DNA from: Gordionus sp. m RMFG-2023
Lineage: Eukaryota; Nematomorpha; Gordioida; Chordodea; Parachordodidae
Assembly (NCBI RefSeq): GCF_954871325.1
Contig: NC_088777.1
Location: 51,493,974-51,557,973, forward strand
DNA length: 64,000 nt
Direction: 5' to 3'
Translations under genes and position numbers: made by a program
The notes under the pieces: generated by a model
Databases searched by the model: none
The model's input: the letters and a program-made list of their open reading frames with translations, nothing else
Told to the model about the DNA's origin: nothing
In this document: positions 50,240 through 64,000 of the stretch, piece after piece
Position numbering within the stretch: the stretch's first letter is position 1
Layout: every line of letters begins with the position of its first letter

Positions 50240-52600
50240 GGAATTATATAATAATTAAAATAATTTAAATGTTCCAAGAGGAAACTAATATAACTATTTT
50301 AAAATAAGCCCTTAAAATTTCGTATAAAAATGCTAATTTTGTATAAAATATTCGTATAAAAAATACCAAAAAGATTATTCGAAGCTTATGGTAATATTAT
50401 TTTATTAAAACAATGCTCACAATAATATCAATATTGTGCAACGATTTTTCAAATTTCTCCAAAGGACTTAAAAATTAGAGATGATTAGATATCCCATCTC
50501 CTGGCATTAGATCTAGTTTAATAGCCCTCAGTATAAATATTTCAAGATTGAGCGATTTCTAAAAATCCGCAAGAATTTAAATGATTTACCTTAGGGAATA
50601 AATTTTTTAGCATTGTTTCCAATTTTTTCCCCCCAGTAATTAGACTATTATCTGGTGTAGATTATTATTATAATCTTTTTTCTATTTATTAATCAAGAGG
50701 ATACCACTGGTAAAAAAATTTGTTACATATATCGTTAATTTTTTATTATGAAAGAAATTTATTATTTAATCATATATATTTTTTTTTAAATTAATTTTGA
50801 TTTTTGTAGGCTTGAGGTTTTATTTTAAAAAAATATTTAACGAAAAATAATTATCATCTTCTATAAATTTGTTCCGCTGAAAATGAAATTTAAATATATT
50901 TCTCATCGCGGTACAGAATTTGTACCGGAGAATTAAAGATTTTTGATAAGGTTCAAAATAAGTTTTTTTTATATGATTCAAAATTTTATTAATTTGAATA
51001 AAAAAGTTACTTTGATTCGAATATGATTAATAATGATAAAATCTTTTAACCAAATATTAAATTTATTCTTTCAAAAATTATTCCTCAATTTTTAAAAAAA
51101 TATTTTAATCACTTATTACTATTTATTTCTTACACTCTAACTGAATTAAGTTCATCTAAAAAATATTATCAAAGGCACGTATTTCTGTTTTTCTCTAAAT
51201 ATTTATTCTGATAGTATCTGCTAAGAATTAAACCAAACTTGTTTCCATTTAGGATCTTAGTTTTAACCCTAAACGTAATTTCTATAAAGTAAAAACAAAA
51301 TTAAGGTAATACTGTAAAAAGCTTGATTGAAATAAACATTGGAGGAGAATAGATTGAATTGAAATAGAAGATAATATAAGAAATTGTAAGTACTAAGAAA
51401 CTTTTAATAAGTTAGCTATAAACTTTTAACTTATATAAGTTGCTAAAAATAATAATCAGCATATATACACTTGAAGGATTTTATTAAATACAAAATATTT
51501 TATTCAATATTATATTTTTATAATAAAAATGATCAAGTTATTTTAAAAAAAAATATCAAGAGGATATTTTAACATTTTCACTGTATTTAACTATAAAAAG
51601 ATGGTACAAAAACGTCGTCACACTCACAAAGCCAAAGTATATTTATATTTATAAAATATAATTTTAAAAGTTTAATATTAGTATAGTGTCCTCTTTATTA
51701 TTTTTGTAGATAAAGACTATTTTAACTATTCTTTTATTAGTTTAGAAATCATTTTGTGGCCTATCTGTTTCACGGAATCTTCATCATCGGTCTTTAAGCT
51801 TTTAAACCTTCTATTTAAATGGCTATCCCTGTGCAATTGTTTGTATTTGTTTCATCTTTTTAAGAATTGGTGCATTAATCATTCTTCTCTTCTCTTCTCT
51901 TCTTCGACGTATCTTTTATATATCTAAGCAACATATATTTTGTAATCTCGGTTTCCTCAATCACCTCCGTTTCGACGTATTCTCTATCTTCGATGGTCTC
52001 AATCACAATTTTTTTCTAAATTTAACGTACAGGGTCAAAGAATTTTTTTTAAATTTTATTTTCAATATTTAAAAATTATTTTGTTCATGGAATCATTTCT
52101 TAATTATATTTTATGTAAATAAAATTTTAAAATTTAAAACCCCCAAATAATTGTTCATTATATCTTAGATAATTTAATAATATATATCTATATATATTTT
52201 AAAGAATATCTATTGTTTGTTGGGGTATTTTAGTACCTTTATAATTTGACAAAACATATAATGGTAATTATGCAAAAGTATAGGTTTAATCGCAAAAATA
52301 AAGAGAAGAAATATTGGATTCTTAACCCCTTTAAAATATGAGAAAATACCTTTTTAAATATTCCTTTTTTTTAAAAAAAAATAGCAAAATTTATATTGTT
52401 ATATTATAAATAATTCAATACCTAAATTTTTTTTATTACAGTAAAGTTTCCAGAAATGAATTTAGGTATAATATGATTATGTTTATCGATAAATTTAACA
52501 TTAAGAAATATATCCTGGATATTATTATTATAGACCACAATGTGTTAAACATTATTTGTTAGAAAAAAAAGAACATTTAAAATCGTTTCTTGTGCTTACT
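50240..52600. other. Intronic or intergenic AT-rich DNA
   Basis: No gene seen. If the exon at 49,383 joins gene C, this is intron. 51,360-51,430 (GAAATAGAAGATAATATAAG, GTAAGTACTAAGAAAC) resembles 26,150-26,240, an old dispersed repeat. Confidence 0.4.
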
Positions 52601-52636
52601 TTGATTCACACAGTTATCCTGGTAATTATTAGAGCT

Positions 52637-52793
52637 CCGTGAAGTTGGCCGAACATTTAGCACTAACGATGAATCATAAGTCATTTTTTAGTGCTTCGTT
52701 AATGCTTATTAATGCTTCAATCCGTATAGTAGCCGAATTTAAGGGAAAAAAAGTTATAAGCAAAAATAAAAATTTGTGCCAACTTCACGCTTA
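52637..52793. mobile_element. Palindromic element with CGTGAAGTTGGC ends
   Basis: Inverted ends CGTGAAGTTGGC and GCCAACTTCACG surround GAACATTTAGCACTAACGAT and a TTAGTGCTTCGTTAATGCTT block. The same family occurs at about 59,836-60,004 and 60,136-60,293. About 157 bp with no coding capacity. Confidence 0.7.
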
Positions 52794-52865
52794 AAAATGG
52801 ATTGAAAGCACTATAGATCGAAAATAAACTTTCACTAAATAATTATATTTGTAATTTTATTACAG

Positions 52866-52910
52866 ATACCACAAAGACAAGGATCTTAACCGAAGAGCCT
52901 AAACATTCAG
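52866..52910 (+). other. Candidate 45-nt phase-1 mini-exon
   Basis: Bounded by ttattacAG and GTAAATT, with phase 1 on both sides, it encodes DTTKTRILTEEPKHS plus G. It would fit between a phase-1 signal exon and a phase-1 exon 2. Supported only by splice signals and phase; genes A and B show no equivalent. Confidence 0.25.
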
Positions 52911-53094
52911 GTAAATTATTATACGCATAAACTACAGGTTAATCTAAAATCCTCTAAAGGCAGGTGATGCCAGTATTACTCATAAGTCGACATTTTATAG
53001 CTCATGGCTTTCTGAGTTGTAAATTACATCCGAGCTATAAATGAGCTCTCTTATTGGAATCTAATTGAGCTTAAGAAAAAGTTGGGGATTGCCT

Positions 53095-53720
53095 TATGAG
53101 ATCACCAACAATTATCTGCAGGCTGAAGTTCCTGTGTGGGCACAAGATATAAACTTACTTAAATCCCCACAGGAAGTAAGAAAATAATAAAAAAGCTTCT
53201 GCTTGTTTTTTAAAAAAAGTTTTGCTTATGATGGAACTTTAAGGGAAAACATGGTTCCCACTTTCTTTACAGCTATGAAAGAACGTCATTCAATACCATT
53301 AATCACCTCAATAAATCGAGTTTTAACTGTAGTTTCACATTCCAATCATTAGAACAATCCCACCGGTCTCTTCTTGGAGACGTCCTACCCTTGAAGTCAG
53401 GATTCATTTTAACATAAGATCATATGTGAACTATTCTTCGTAACCTTCAAATTTTTACTCTAATCTTCTCATTTTAGCCGAAACAAAAATAAATTCAACA
53501 AATATAAGATCCTTAATGATGTTATTTCTATCTCTATAGTAACAGAAATAAATTGCCATTTTTGCCAATTATTTTTAATTTAAAGAAAAAACACCCCTAG
53601 GCTTTCTAAATTAAACACTGTAACATAACAAAGCCAGATGATTTGCTGTATGAGGCAAAAGATTCAAAATCAAATTTTTTAGATATAATTAAAGTCCCAT
53701 CTTTGGCGACAAATACAACC
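53095..53720 (+). other. Coding-like scraps, unassigned
   Basis: Three short plus-strand frames look more protein-like than their surroundings: AEVPVWAQDINLLKSPQEV near 53,128; GTLRENMVPTFFTAMKERHS followed by IPLITSINRVLTVVSHSNH at about 53,232-53,351; and ITKPDDLLYEAKDSKSNFLD at about 53,625-53,730. They are in different frames and no splice pairing is convincing. I cannot name them. Confidence 0.2.
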
Positions 53721-53849
53721 AATCTATAATTTTTTATTTTAGTATTTTTCTATGGTTTATAATGATTTTAATTTTATTATAAATATATTAAAATTAAATA
53801 GAAATTCAATAAATTGGATATTCATAAATTGCTGATAATTTTGTTTCCG

Positions 53850-53980
53850 TTTTTAAAAAAAACGACCCAATTAAGTTTTTAGCCGAAATAATATAATTTA
53901 GAAGTGTCTTTTAACTTCTATTCCTAAATAGTGGCTTACATAATATTTTTTGGCTGAAATCGAAATCAGGCTAATATTCC
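53850..53980. mobile_element. TA-palindrome family, degenerate copy
   Basis: AAAAACGACCCAATTAAGTT, TTTAGCCGAAATAATA and TATTTTTTGGCTGAAATCG keep the order of the family's subterminal blocks with many changes and no intact ends. Confidence 0.4.
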
Positions 53981-54618
53981 TTTTTGTGTGCGACTTTTAC
54001 CATTTTGAAACCCTGTAAATGCATGATAATAAATTTAAAATTGCTTATTTATGACAGGATAAATTAAACTTTGTCATTTCTCATTTGGTTTTAAATTATA
54101 ACATTTAAAAAAACTATAAAAAAATATATGTTTTACACAAATATGCTAAAGTAATTTCCTCATAAACATTTTGGTTCTCCTAGACTATATTTAAAGGTCA
54201 AAATAGTGCAAGCATTGACATTTTAAATTATCTAATTAACATTCGCGCTGCATTCATATTGTTTGCACTTTGGGCTATGAAATTCTTGTTATTATCAGAA
54301 TTCAAAAAAAGTAATCGCTATTAAATAATTAGGTTTTATAATAAAATTTATTTCACAGTCATTATTATCCGGGAAATTTTTTATAATAGTGTAAGCAAGA
54401 TATCGCATGGTATTCCTGATAACATAAATTATTGCGGTATATCATAATATCATTATACTGATAAATTTGATGATTTGTTTATTATAATATGTTCCTAAAT
54501 GAAGAAAATTAAAGATTTTAGAATAAATCTAAGATCTATTTTCTGGAGATATACTAGTAAAACTAGGTAATAGGCGATGATTTAATATCAATTTTCTTTT
54601 ATTGTTATGTTTTCATAG

Positions 54619-54687
54619 ATTTCCCTAAAGCCTGTCAATGTGATAATTTCACGATGCATCTCATTCAAGATATAAAGTCAAAAAATG
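54619..54687 (+). CDS. Candidate exon 2 of the secreted Cys6 family
   Basis: After the acceptor gttttcatAG an open 69-nt segment with phase 1 at both ends reads DFPKACQCDNFTMHLIQDIK then SKN plus G, followed by GTTCAA. It has the same length as exon 2 of gene C (69 nt) and the same start pattern, an acidic residue followed by C-x-C (DAQCTC in gene A, EFKCAC in gene C). It lacks the third cysteine. It may be an extra or alternative exon of gene C, or the remnant of a fourth member whose exons 3-5 I could not find. The donor is weak. The frame stays open past the proposed donor to 54,851. Confidence 0.4.
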
Positions 54688-55117
54688 GTTCAATTTCAAA
54701 CTTTGAAATTTCAAGCTTTAAAAAGGAAAATGATAATAATCCCAATTTTTTGACAAGTATATTAAAATTGTTTGTAATTTATAAACATTTGATAACAATT
54801 TACCAAACCATATTTTCAAAAAAAATAAAATTTATATTAAATGATAAATAAATTTTTTTATAAAGTGCTAAAATTCACAATAAGGAATTAATTTTTATTA
54901 TAAGAATTATTAGAATCATTTAAATATTAGTAATTCGCTCATATTTTAAATGTATAAAGGAATTTACATACGTTTCTATATATTATATAAAAATACACAA
55001 AATTAATTTAATATTTTTCCGAGATATGGTCAAATAAATTTTATTACATACGGACTATTCGTCCAATTAAGGATTATACACAAAATACAAATTATTGAAA
55101 AATTTTATAGTGTGTAA

Positions 55118-55225
<108 letters not shown>

Positions 55226-55304
55226 TAAAATGAAGCATACATTATTTTTTAACAATATAATAAATTAGCTTTCATTTTTTGTTCCAATAAGGTTCTTAAA
55301 AATT

Positions 55305-55547
55305 TTAACATTGGTACTGATTTCGGTTAGGGTTCCTAGAAATGTCTTCAGTTCCGATTGTTCGGAATATTAGTTCTAATTTACAAAATACTCTGGAATC
55401 CAAATTTTCTTTAATTAAATGGTGTGCGCTGTCTAAATGCTTTTCACTTGGATTGTTAATTTTAAGTTGATATATTTTTTTAACAATCTCTTGGACCTGC
55501 GATGATTGAGGACTAATAAATAGGGATTCAGATTGTGACAATTTCAT
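55305..55547 (-). CDS. Possible coding exon, unassigned (80 aa)
   Basis: An ATG-initiated minus-strand frame: MKLSQSESLFISPQSSQVQE, IVKKIYQLKINNPSEKHLDS, AHHLIKENLDSRVFCKLELI, FRTIGTEDISRNPNRNQYQC. Its composition is balanced and amphipathic, unlike nearby chance frames. It could be a small gene, a first exon (a GT lies near the end, in CAGTACC) or a transposon gene fragment. No family is recognised. It lies between the candidate exon at 54,619 and gene C exon 2, on the opposite strand. Confidence 0.35.
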   Translation of the reverse strand: MKLSQSESLFISPQSSQVQEIVKKIYQLKINNPSEKHLDSAHHLIKENLDSRVFCKLELIFRTIGTEDISRNPNRNQYQC

Positions 55548-56134
55548 AAATAAATTTTCTTATGATTCCTAGAATCAATTCTCTAGTTAATCTATATTGG
55601 CGAAAACTCTTATGCCCTATTTAGGTTAAATAAATAGTCAAAATAATTTGTATTTACTGAAATTAAAATTAATTAAAAAAAACCGTTAATTTAATTTATG
55701 AATGAATATTTTGTTTTCACTTAATTAGCATTGAAACATGTTCTCATCTCAGACATATATTAAATATTTTGAATTACTTTCATATTATCTATAACTAAGT
55801 AACTTTAGATATAAATAACAAATAAATCACAAAAACTGACTAAAATTTAGCGGAAAAATATTTAGGTTATATAACCAAGTAAACATGTCTTGATCTAATA
55901 ATTTTTTTACTCCTGGTAGTAAATATTTGATTAAATTACCTAAAATTTTATTTACAGTAAAGTTAAACATCACTCACGGAAAACCTCAAATTTTAGGTAT
56001 ATCATGATGTTTTATTGATAATTACAAACTAAATAAAAAATAATTTAAATATATTCAAAGTGTTTCATCAATTATAACTACCCATTATATTCTTGTTCTT
56101 AATGAATCAAATAATTGCTTACTTTAACAACAAA

Positions 56135-56625
56135 ATTGTAGTAACTCCAATCTCTTCATCTACAGGATTTTATTTATGTTCAATGAAAATCAAATTTGTT
56201 TAAGATATGTTTGTTTCACTAAGATCAAAAAATATTAATTAATTAGATAATAATATAATTTGGAAAATAATAATAAACTATATATTATGGAGGCTTGTTT
56301 AAAATTATTTGAGAGTAGTTTTAATTTTTTAAAAGGAAAACTTATCAAAATGATCAATATTATTGTTGCACCATACTATTGCAAGATCACATACAAATGT
56401 GTATTGTCATATTTTTTAATATATGATGTCCATGCATTATTTAGAAATATAATATATTAATGAAATTGTAGCAACGATCCCAGTCCCTCAACCTCCAGGT
56501 ATATTGTTATGTTTATCAAAAAATTACATTTGTTTAAGATATGTTATATTTCCACTACTTTTGATATTTAAAAGATCAAAAAATTATTAAATAATTAGAT
56601 ACTAAAGGGAAAATAGTAGAAAATA
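56135..56625 (+). repeat. Diverged direct repeat, ~333-bp period
   Basis: A block with GTAGTAACTCCAATCTCTTC and ATTTGTTTAAGATATGTTTG at about 56,138-56,245 recurs as GTAGCAACGATCCCAGTCCC and ATTTGTTTAAGATATGTTAT at about 56,467-56,605. Each ends in a GATCAAAAAATTATT-like tail and AATTAGATA. Diverged, no coding capacity. Confidence 0.6.
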
Positions 56626-57827
56626 AACAATATATTCTCCCAAACTTAAGCGTATTTTTTATATCGATAATTTAAAAAGAATTAATAGTAAATTTATTAT
56701 AAAAAAAATTAACTAATGCATGTTGGCATGAATCAATAAAAATACACTTAAAATGTCAATCAATACCTATGATTTAGGTATTGAACATAGTATATCTTTA
56801 AAAGTACATTTAAAACTTAAATTTTTTTAATGGTTATGAATTAATATGAAACTTTTATGTCTTTCACATTAAATTTTATTTTTTTTTAAAAAAAAACAGC
56901 TGTAAATAATATAAGATGTAGTTCGTCTGTTAAAATATAAAATGAAATTGAACTAATGCAAAATATAAACCGATTTAGCATTGGCGTCACAAATATAAAA
57001 TGTATGTCTAAAGCAATAGATGATCTATATTATGAAATATCATTTCCCAAAATAATTAACTCCGACTATATATATATATATTAAAAAAAAGAAATAAATG
57101 TCATTGATACTCTCAAAGATTTCCAACATGTATGCATATATTTTAAAATTAAGGTAATGAATGTGGTGATTTGTGGTTAACCATGGTATTGATTCTGGTA
57201 AGGGGGGGGGGGGGTAAAGAAATATAACTTAAAGCAGTGACCTTAAAGAAGTCCTAATTTAATAACAAGCTGGTTTTTTTTTAAAGAAAATTTTAAAATA
57301 ATCATTTTACTCTTGGGATTGAATCATTTAAAATCTCGTTATTGTGAATAATCATGAAATGTATTCTTCCGTAACTTGTTATGAAAAAAAAGATTGGGGA
57401 ATACAAGCAATAAATAAATATTAAACACACATATGATTTTATCTTGCGAAGCGAATATCAGTTCGGTTCGGGTTCGGATACGAATAACGGTAGGTCATAT
57501 AGATTCAGTTGAACCTCTAAAAACCGTTTGAAAAACTTTTGCCTGCAAAAATATTAGATTTTTTACTTGTCATTTATTAATGCTATAATGTAATAAAACC
57601 AAAATTGATTGGTTAATATTGAATAAAACAATTCGGATCATAATTAGAGTAGTAGCAATATACTAGTTAATAACTTTCATAATTTTTTAACCACAAAATC
57701 ATGTGGTCCAAACCCGTTCGCATTAAATTTAGCGATTCGGTTCAGGTTTAGATATAAAATCTTTTAACTGTTAGGTTCGGTCTGGACCTATTAAATTATG
57801 CGATTTTAATTGTTTATTTTTTTAAAG

Positions 57828-59226
<1,399 letters not shown>

Positions 59227-59775
59227 ATACTTCAATTTTCCTACTAATTACTATTCAATCACTTAAAAAATATGATTTTTCATATTTGTAATATTAATTA
59301 TCTAAATATATTTTTATATTATATTTTAAATTCATTTAACTTTGGTGATTTTTTTAAAATATATATATATTTTTATATCATTCGCGTATTTTGTTATACC
59401 ACTCCTAGTTCGGTCAAATTTAGTTAGGTAAATGAATGTTATTTAACAACGCATAATTGGTTATTCCCTAATTTTATTACATTTGATATCTTCCTTTCAT
59501 CTAACTTAGCACGGAGAATTAATAAAGAAGAAGAATATTATAAGTGAGGCGGGAACATTAATGTGAAAAATTATAACATTGTAATAATTCTAATTCTAAT
59601 TATATTTCATATTTTATTTTTCATTTAATTTTAAACTATAACTATAAATATTTTTTTTTAATATGTAATAATTCTTTATCTGTGGGGTATATACTTATTT
59701 TATTGTTACAAAAAAATATAAGGGTTTTTTTATAAAAATGGAAAATAAATATTCAATGGTGAAATACGTGTTACT

Positions 59776-60440
59776 TATTAAGCATTATATAATCCAAAAA
59801 CCGGATGTTTATAGTACTACTCTAGTTTTTGTTTTAGTTGACCGCCATTTATTGTTTATTTTTATTTATTTTTTTCGCAAATAACTTTTTATTCTTAAAT
59901 TCAGCTATAAAAATAATTAAAGATCTAAGATATACTAAGGGAGGCCTATATATGATATAAATTTCAGCGTTAGTGCTTTCATAATTTTCTGGCCAATTTG
60001 ACCTCTTATTTCTTTAGAGTTCATATGACTGGAAACATATGACGGCTAACCTAATTAATTACACAATTATAATTTAATTAAGCACTATATAATGCCGAAA
60101 ACCGGATGTTTATATTACTACTATAGTTTTTGTTTAAGTTGGCCGCCATTTATTGTTTTATTTTTTTCGCAATAACTTTTTATTTCTTAAATTCGGCTAT
60201 AAAAGTGATTGAAGCACTGATCTACTAATGAAGCACTAAATAATGATATAAATTTCATCGTTAGTGCTCCCAATCGTTCGGCCAACTTCAAGCTTAAATT
60301 GTGAAGTCATATTTTTAATTTAGCTTATAACTTTTTATATAGGGCGATTAACTAAATTAGTAGCGGAATTTAAATATCTTAATTAAGCACCAAATATTGG
60401 CGTAAACCAAAATGTTTAATAGTGCTCACAAATTGAACGT
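59776..60440. repeat. Tandem ~300-bp repeat carrying AAGTTGGCCG elements
   Basis: Unit 1 starts near 59,780 (AAGCATTATATAATCCAAAA, ACCGGATGTTTATAGTACTA) and includes TTGACCGCCATTTATTG ... TTTCTGGCCAATTTGA. Unit 2 starts near 60,078 (AAGCACTATATAATGCCGAA, ACCGGATGTTTATATTACTA) and includes AAGTTGGCCGCC ... CGGCCAACTT (60,136-60,293). A third partial unit starts near 60,385 (AAGCACCAAATATTGGCG). The family is that of 52,637-52,793. Confidence 0.65.
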
Positions 60441-61019
60441 TGCAACGCAGCGTTTCAAAACGCATATGTAAAAACGTAAACCCAGCCTTGTTTAAATTGA
60501 TGCGTTAAGTTAAATTTTAATATGAAAAATTTAAATTAAACAAAAAAAAATTACTTGTGTTGATTGATCATATATTTAAATATTTTAAATAATTAATCTT
60601 AAATTTAAATAGTTAATCTTATATTATTAATTGTTATGTTTGATATAATTTAACTATTTCAATTACCATAGTCGACTTTGGTTATTTTTAATTTACTTAT
60701 TATTCACTAAACGTGATTGTAAACATTTGTTATATTTTTCAATTAACTTTTATATATATTCTGATATATTTTTAGTTCTTTTAGATAGAATAATAATAAA
60801 ATATTTTAAAAAATAATTAATTTGAATAGCTTACTTCAACTTGCCTTATATTTCCTTAAAAAAAAATAAGGAAAGAGGAGCAAGACATCTCAAATATATG
60901 TTAAAAGAAATCTTTTTTTCTGAATATATTAATAATAAAGGAGATTTAACACATTCTCAATTTTATAATTATACAAGATAAAGTAAAATAAACTTAATTA
61001 TTTATATAATAGGTATTTA

Positions 61020-61370
61020 TGGTGCATAATTTGCACAACTTGCTTATAGCTCAAGGATTTCAAAATCCTGTATAGCTTATATTGTGAAATCAGTGTGCAC
61101 AGCAATTTAGAATGCTGCTGTACATATTCACATGCCTAGGCCTAATAAAAATGATGGGAAAGAGTAAATTTATTATAATAAATCAAGATTAATATTGTCT
61201 TATCTTTAGTTTTCACAGGAATTCCTGCTTCAATCACGATTTCCAAATTGGTTTGGGGGTATAGATGGAAAACATATCTATATCAAGAGCCCTCTTAATA
61301 GTGGCTCACAATTTTTTAACTGCAAGCATAGATTTTCAATTAACCTGTTAGCCCTGTTAAAGATGAATAA
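61020..61370 (+). mobile_element. Decayed Harbinger (PIF) transposase fragment
   Basis: A plus-strand frame near 61,034-61,110 reads LAYSSRISKSCIAYIVKSVC, matching the family's helical segment (FRVGKSTVSRIIEEVC type). From about 61,212 a second frame reads FPNWFGGIDGKHIYIKSPLN then SGSQFFNCKHRFSINLLALL, the hallmark region around the first catalytic Asp (GGIDGKH). Stops follow TAI and GKE in the first part (near 61,108 and 61,165), and the two parts are not in one clean frame, so the gene is dead. The second and third catalytic residues are not found downstream. No inverted ends were identified. Confidence 0.75.
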
Positions 61371-61379
61371 TTATTTTAT

Positions 61380-61945
61380 TATACTGGTTGTTATATATCG
61401 CAAATTTTTATATGTCGCATTCATTTAATTAACAACAATTTATATTAACTTCACTTAATAGTTTTATTTAAATTGTTTAATAGATTTTTTTTTATATATA
61501 ATGAATAAATTTTATTATATTTTGAGTATAATATTTTTTAAAATATATTTATTAAATAAAAGTTTTAAAATCACTTTCTTAATTTTGTTCTTTTCCCTGC
61601 CAACCATAACACGGGCAGCGGAATTTATAATTTTAAAATCTTTTAAAAAAAAAATTTTTCTGCCAAATATAATTTAGATCAAATGGATAAATTAACAAAG
61701 AGGAAAATTGTTAAAATAGATCAAACTAGACGAACTAATTTAAATTGGGCTATGATGACTTACAAAATATTCTAAATCCACAGACAATATGATTTTAGCT
61801 ACTGGAATATAGTCAACTAGACAAAAACATTCTAAAAAACACGTAAGAAATGATTAATTTGAAAAAGTGTAAAATAATTAAAATTTTTAATTTTAAAATC
61901 TCTAAAATATATAAAATAAAGTTATGTAAAAAATAAACACATAAA
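61380..61945. other. Intergenic, no gene seen
   Basis: AT-rich sequence between the Harbinger fragment and the gag-like fossil. No element boundary was recognised. Confidence 0.35.
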
Positions 61946-61949
61946 TATT

Positions 61950-64000
61950 ATGATATTATCTTTTCCGGAGTATAGCGGCGACATGCAATCTTATATTGCT
62001 AAGGCTGAGAATTTTTTTAAAGATAGTAAGCTCAACAGTAGATGTGAGGCTATGCTATTAACTATTAATTTACCTGATAACATTTTCAACTTAGTTAGGG
62101 CCATATCGACGGATGAGGAGTTTGAATCTCCAGATGTTTTGCTGAAAAGGCTAAAATTATTTTATAAAAGTAAATGACATAAATCTTATAAATAAAAATA
62201 TTGATAAAAATATAATTAATACTCATAAATTAAAGGAAATTTTTGTTGACATAATATCATTTGAAATAATTTTAGTATCTGTTGATTGATTTTTTTATTA
62301 AACTTAATGTGTTATTATAGCCTTAAAATATATATTTCGTTTAAATTGTTATTTTCATAATATATATATATATATATACCTAATTTTATATATATTTTTA
62401 GTATCATTTTTTAGTTTTAGAATAAAATAATTATAACTTAAAACCGTTTTTTTTACCATCGTTATTGCTATATAACATGGTGCCCCGGAATGATAACTCA
62501 CAATGATATATATAAAAATCTCATATATATTGTGCATATCCCGATAAATATAAAAATTTAAAAAAAATTTTGAAATTATGTAATAAATTATAAAAATTAT
62601 TCGAGATAAAGGACTTACAAGGTAAAAAGAAAAAAAATTCTTTATGCTAATGTAAATAAAGTTTTAAAATAAAAATTTGCAATTTGGATAAAAAAAAAAT
62701 TGAATACATAATAGTGGCAATATGTATCTTTGCTAATTTAAATAAAGTTTTTAAAATAAAAAGCATTATGGATGATAAAATTAGCATATCCTCCAACAGG
62801 GAAATTAAGTTCCCAAAGTTGGAGGGACCCTTAACGGACATATTCTTGGAAAGACTTGACGATTATTTCTCTCAAACAATTTTATTCGACTCAGTAAAAA
62901 TTGAAACTTTGATGAGCAATTTATCTGATGACCTATACGATAAAATTAAGTCATTATGTACTAAGTAAGATATCAAAGATTATAAAATTATTATTAAAAA
63001 AAAAAATTTTTTTATTACCCAGTCAAGATGTTTGGATATTAACTGGGAAGTTTAACCTTGCTTCACAAGGTATTAATGAATCTTTTTTGGATTGGTTTTT
63101 TAGATTGTAAATTAAGTAGATAATGTAATTTAATGATGATCGCATAAAAAAAAATTGAGAACATCGAGTGCAAATGACAATATAAAATATAAATTAAATA
63201 AAAATATTAACTACACATTAGATGAAATGATTGAAATAGAAGTAAATTAGATAGTATTAACATTAAATCAGAAAGTAACAATGTTAATATAGTGGGGATC
63301 AAAAATTTAATAGAAATAAAATGATAGATACCCAAAGTATTTCTAACAGGAATTAGATTAATAGTAACTATAAAAGACCTAATTATTATTCGAGGCAAAA
63401 TTTTGATAGTAATAGAAAAATCATGGTGATAACAATTTTAGCAATGTTAACGACAACAGGAATAGGAATTTTAGTAACGTTAGAAACAATAACAATTATA
63501 ATAATAACAATTATAGAAATGATCAGTATAATAATAGTAACTATTAAAATAACAATTATCGGTATAACAACAGCAACAGAAACTTTCATAATAATAATCA
63601 TCAATCTTATAACAACAAATAGGGTAGGAACAACGCCTGGTTTAATTATAATCAGAGAAGGCAGATTCAATGTGACGATCATATAATAATTACCGATCTT
63701 ACAACAACAATTCAAGTTATGAAGGAAACAACAGGTGGCATAACAATGATAACCAAAGAAAACAAATCGAATATGATGATCGTAATAGGTGGAAGGATTT
63801 TAATCAAAGAAAATCCAGTATGATAATCAAAACTTCTACGATAGCAATAATTGTAATATGAACATTGAAGAAATTGGGGAAAATAAAGTTGACACTGTCA
63901 AAGATAATAATGAAAATGATTTCAATGTCAATAACCTGGTTGAAAATATAGACAAAGGTGATGACAGTGTTTTTATGACTACTTAGAAATTAAATAATAT
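61950..64000 (+). mobile_element. Broken gag-like retroelement fossil (LTR kin), runs off the window
   Basis: Two stretches resemble the capsid region of Ty3/gypsy-type gag: one at 61,950-62,177 (PEYSGDMQSYIAKAENFF) and one at 62,684-62,968 (KFPKLEGPLTDIFLERLDDY). They are followed from about 63,420 by a strongly Asn-rich stretch such as some elements carry after the capsid. The element is clearly broken in several places and appears old. No terminal repeats, protease or polymerase are visible inside the window; any such parts would lie beyond the right edge. The family assignment rests on general pattern only. Confidence 0.45.

Noticed and set aside
63423-63715. Ile/Thr/Val-rich frames on both strands
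   Set aside because: They are off-frame readings of the Asn-rich low-complexity stretch of the gag-like fossil.

Overview
The window is very AT-rich (roughly three quarters A+T by eye) eukaryotic DNA with few genes, long introns, and many palindromic transposon remnants and (CTTT)n microsatellites. A tRNA-Arg(CCU) close to the animal consensus, introns of 0.3 kb to over 1 kb, and a secreted-protein family built on phase-1 exons point to an animal, possibly an early-branching invertebrate with an AT-rich genome. The species cannot be named from the sequence.

Layout. 0-11 kb: no convincing gene, only decayed coding-like scraps and two hAT-like palindromic elements. 11.3-12.1 kb: a decayed coding relic on the minus strand. 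12.6-18.65 kb: an eight-exon minus-strand gene for an MDR-superfamily quinone oxidoreductase; every splice phase joins correctly, but the last ~20 residues of the fold are not found. Three of its introns carry terminal-inverted-repeat elements. 21.07 kb: tRNA-Arg(CCU), minus strand. 21-27 kb: intergenic repeats, poly-G runs and a long (TTTC)n array.

27.1-44.3 kb is the most striking part. It holds two arms of about 5.2 kb in inverted orientation around a ~6.7 kb spacer. Each arm carries a complete five-exon gene for the same small secreted protein (gene A, plus strand, 27,791-31,857; gene B, minus strand, 39,303-43,358). A third, diverged member (gene C) has exons 2-5 at 57,828-59,226 and a likely signal-peptide exon far upstream at 49,383. 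All three share exon number, splice phases, an identical 182-nt exon 4, six aligned cysteines and a C-terminal TSGN. I do not recognise the family; it looks like a lineage-specific clustered family of secreted, variably glycosylated proteins.

44-64 kb holds a direct duplication of an exon-like segment (45.0 and 47.4 kb), further microsatellites, tandem repeats, a decayed Harbinger transposase (61.0 kb) and a broken gag-like retroelement fossil that runs off the right end. Many palindromic families recur: a TA-flanked family (about 12 copies), an 8-bp-duplication hAT-like family rich in GGCCCGG, and others. Insertions present in only one of the two inverted arms give relative dates for the duplication.
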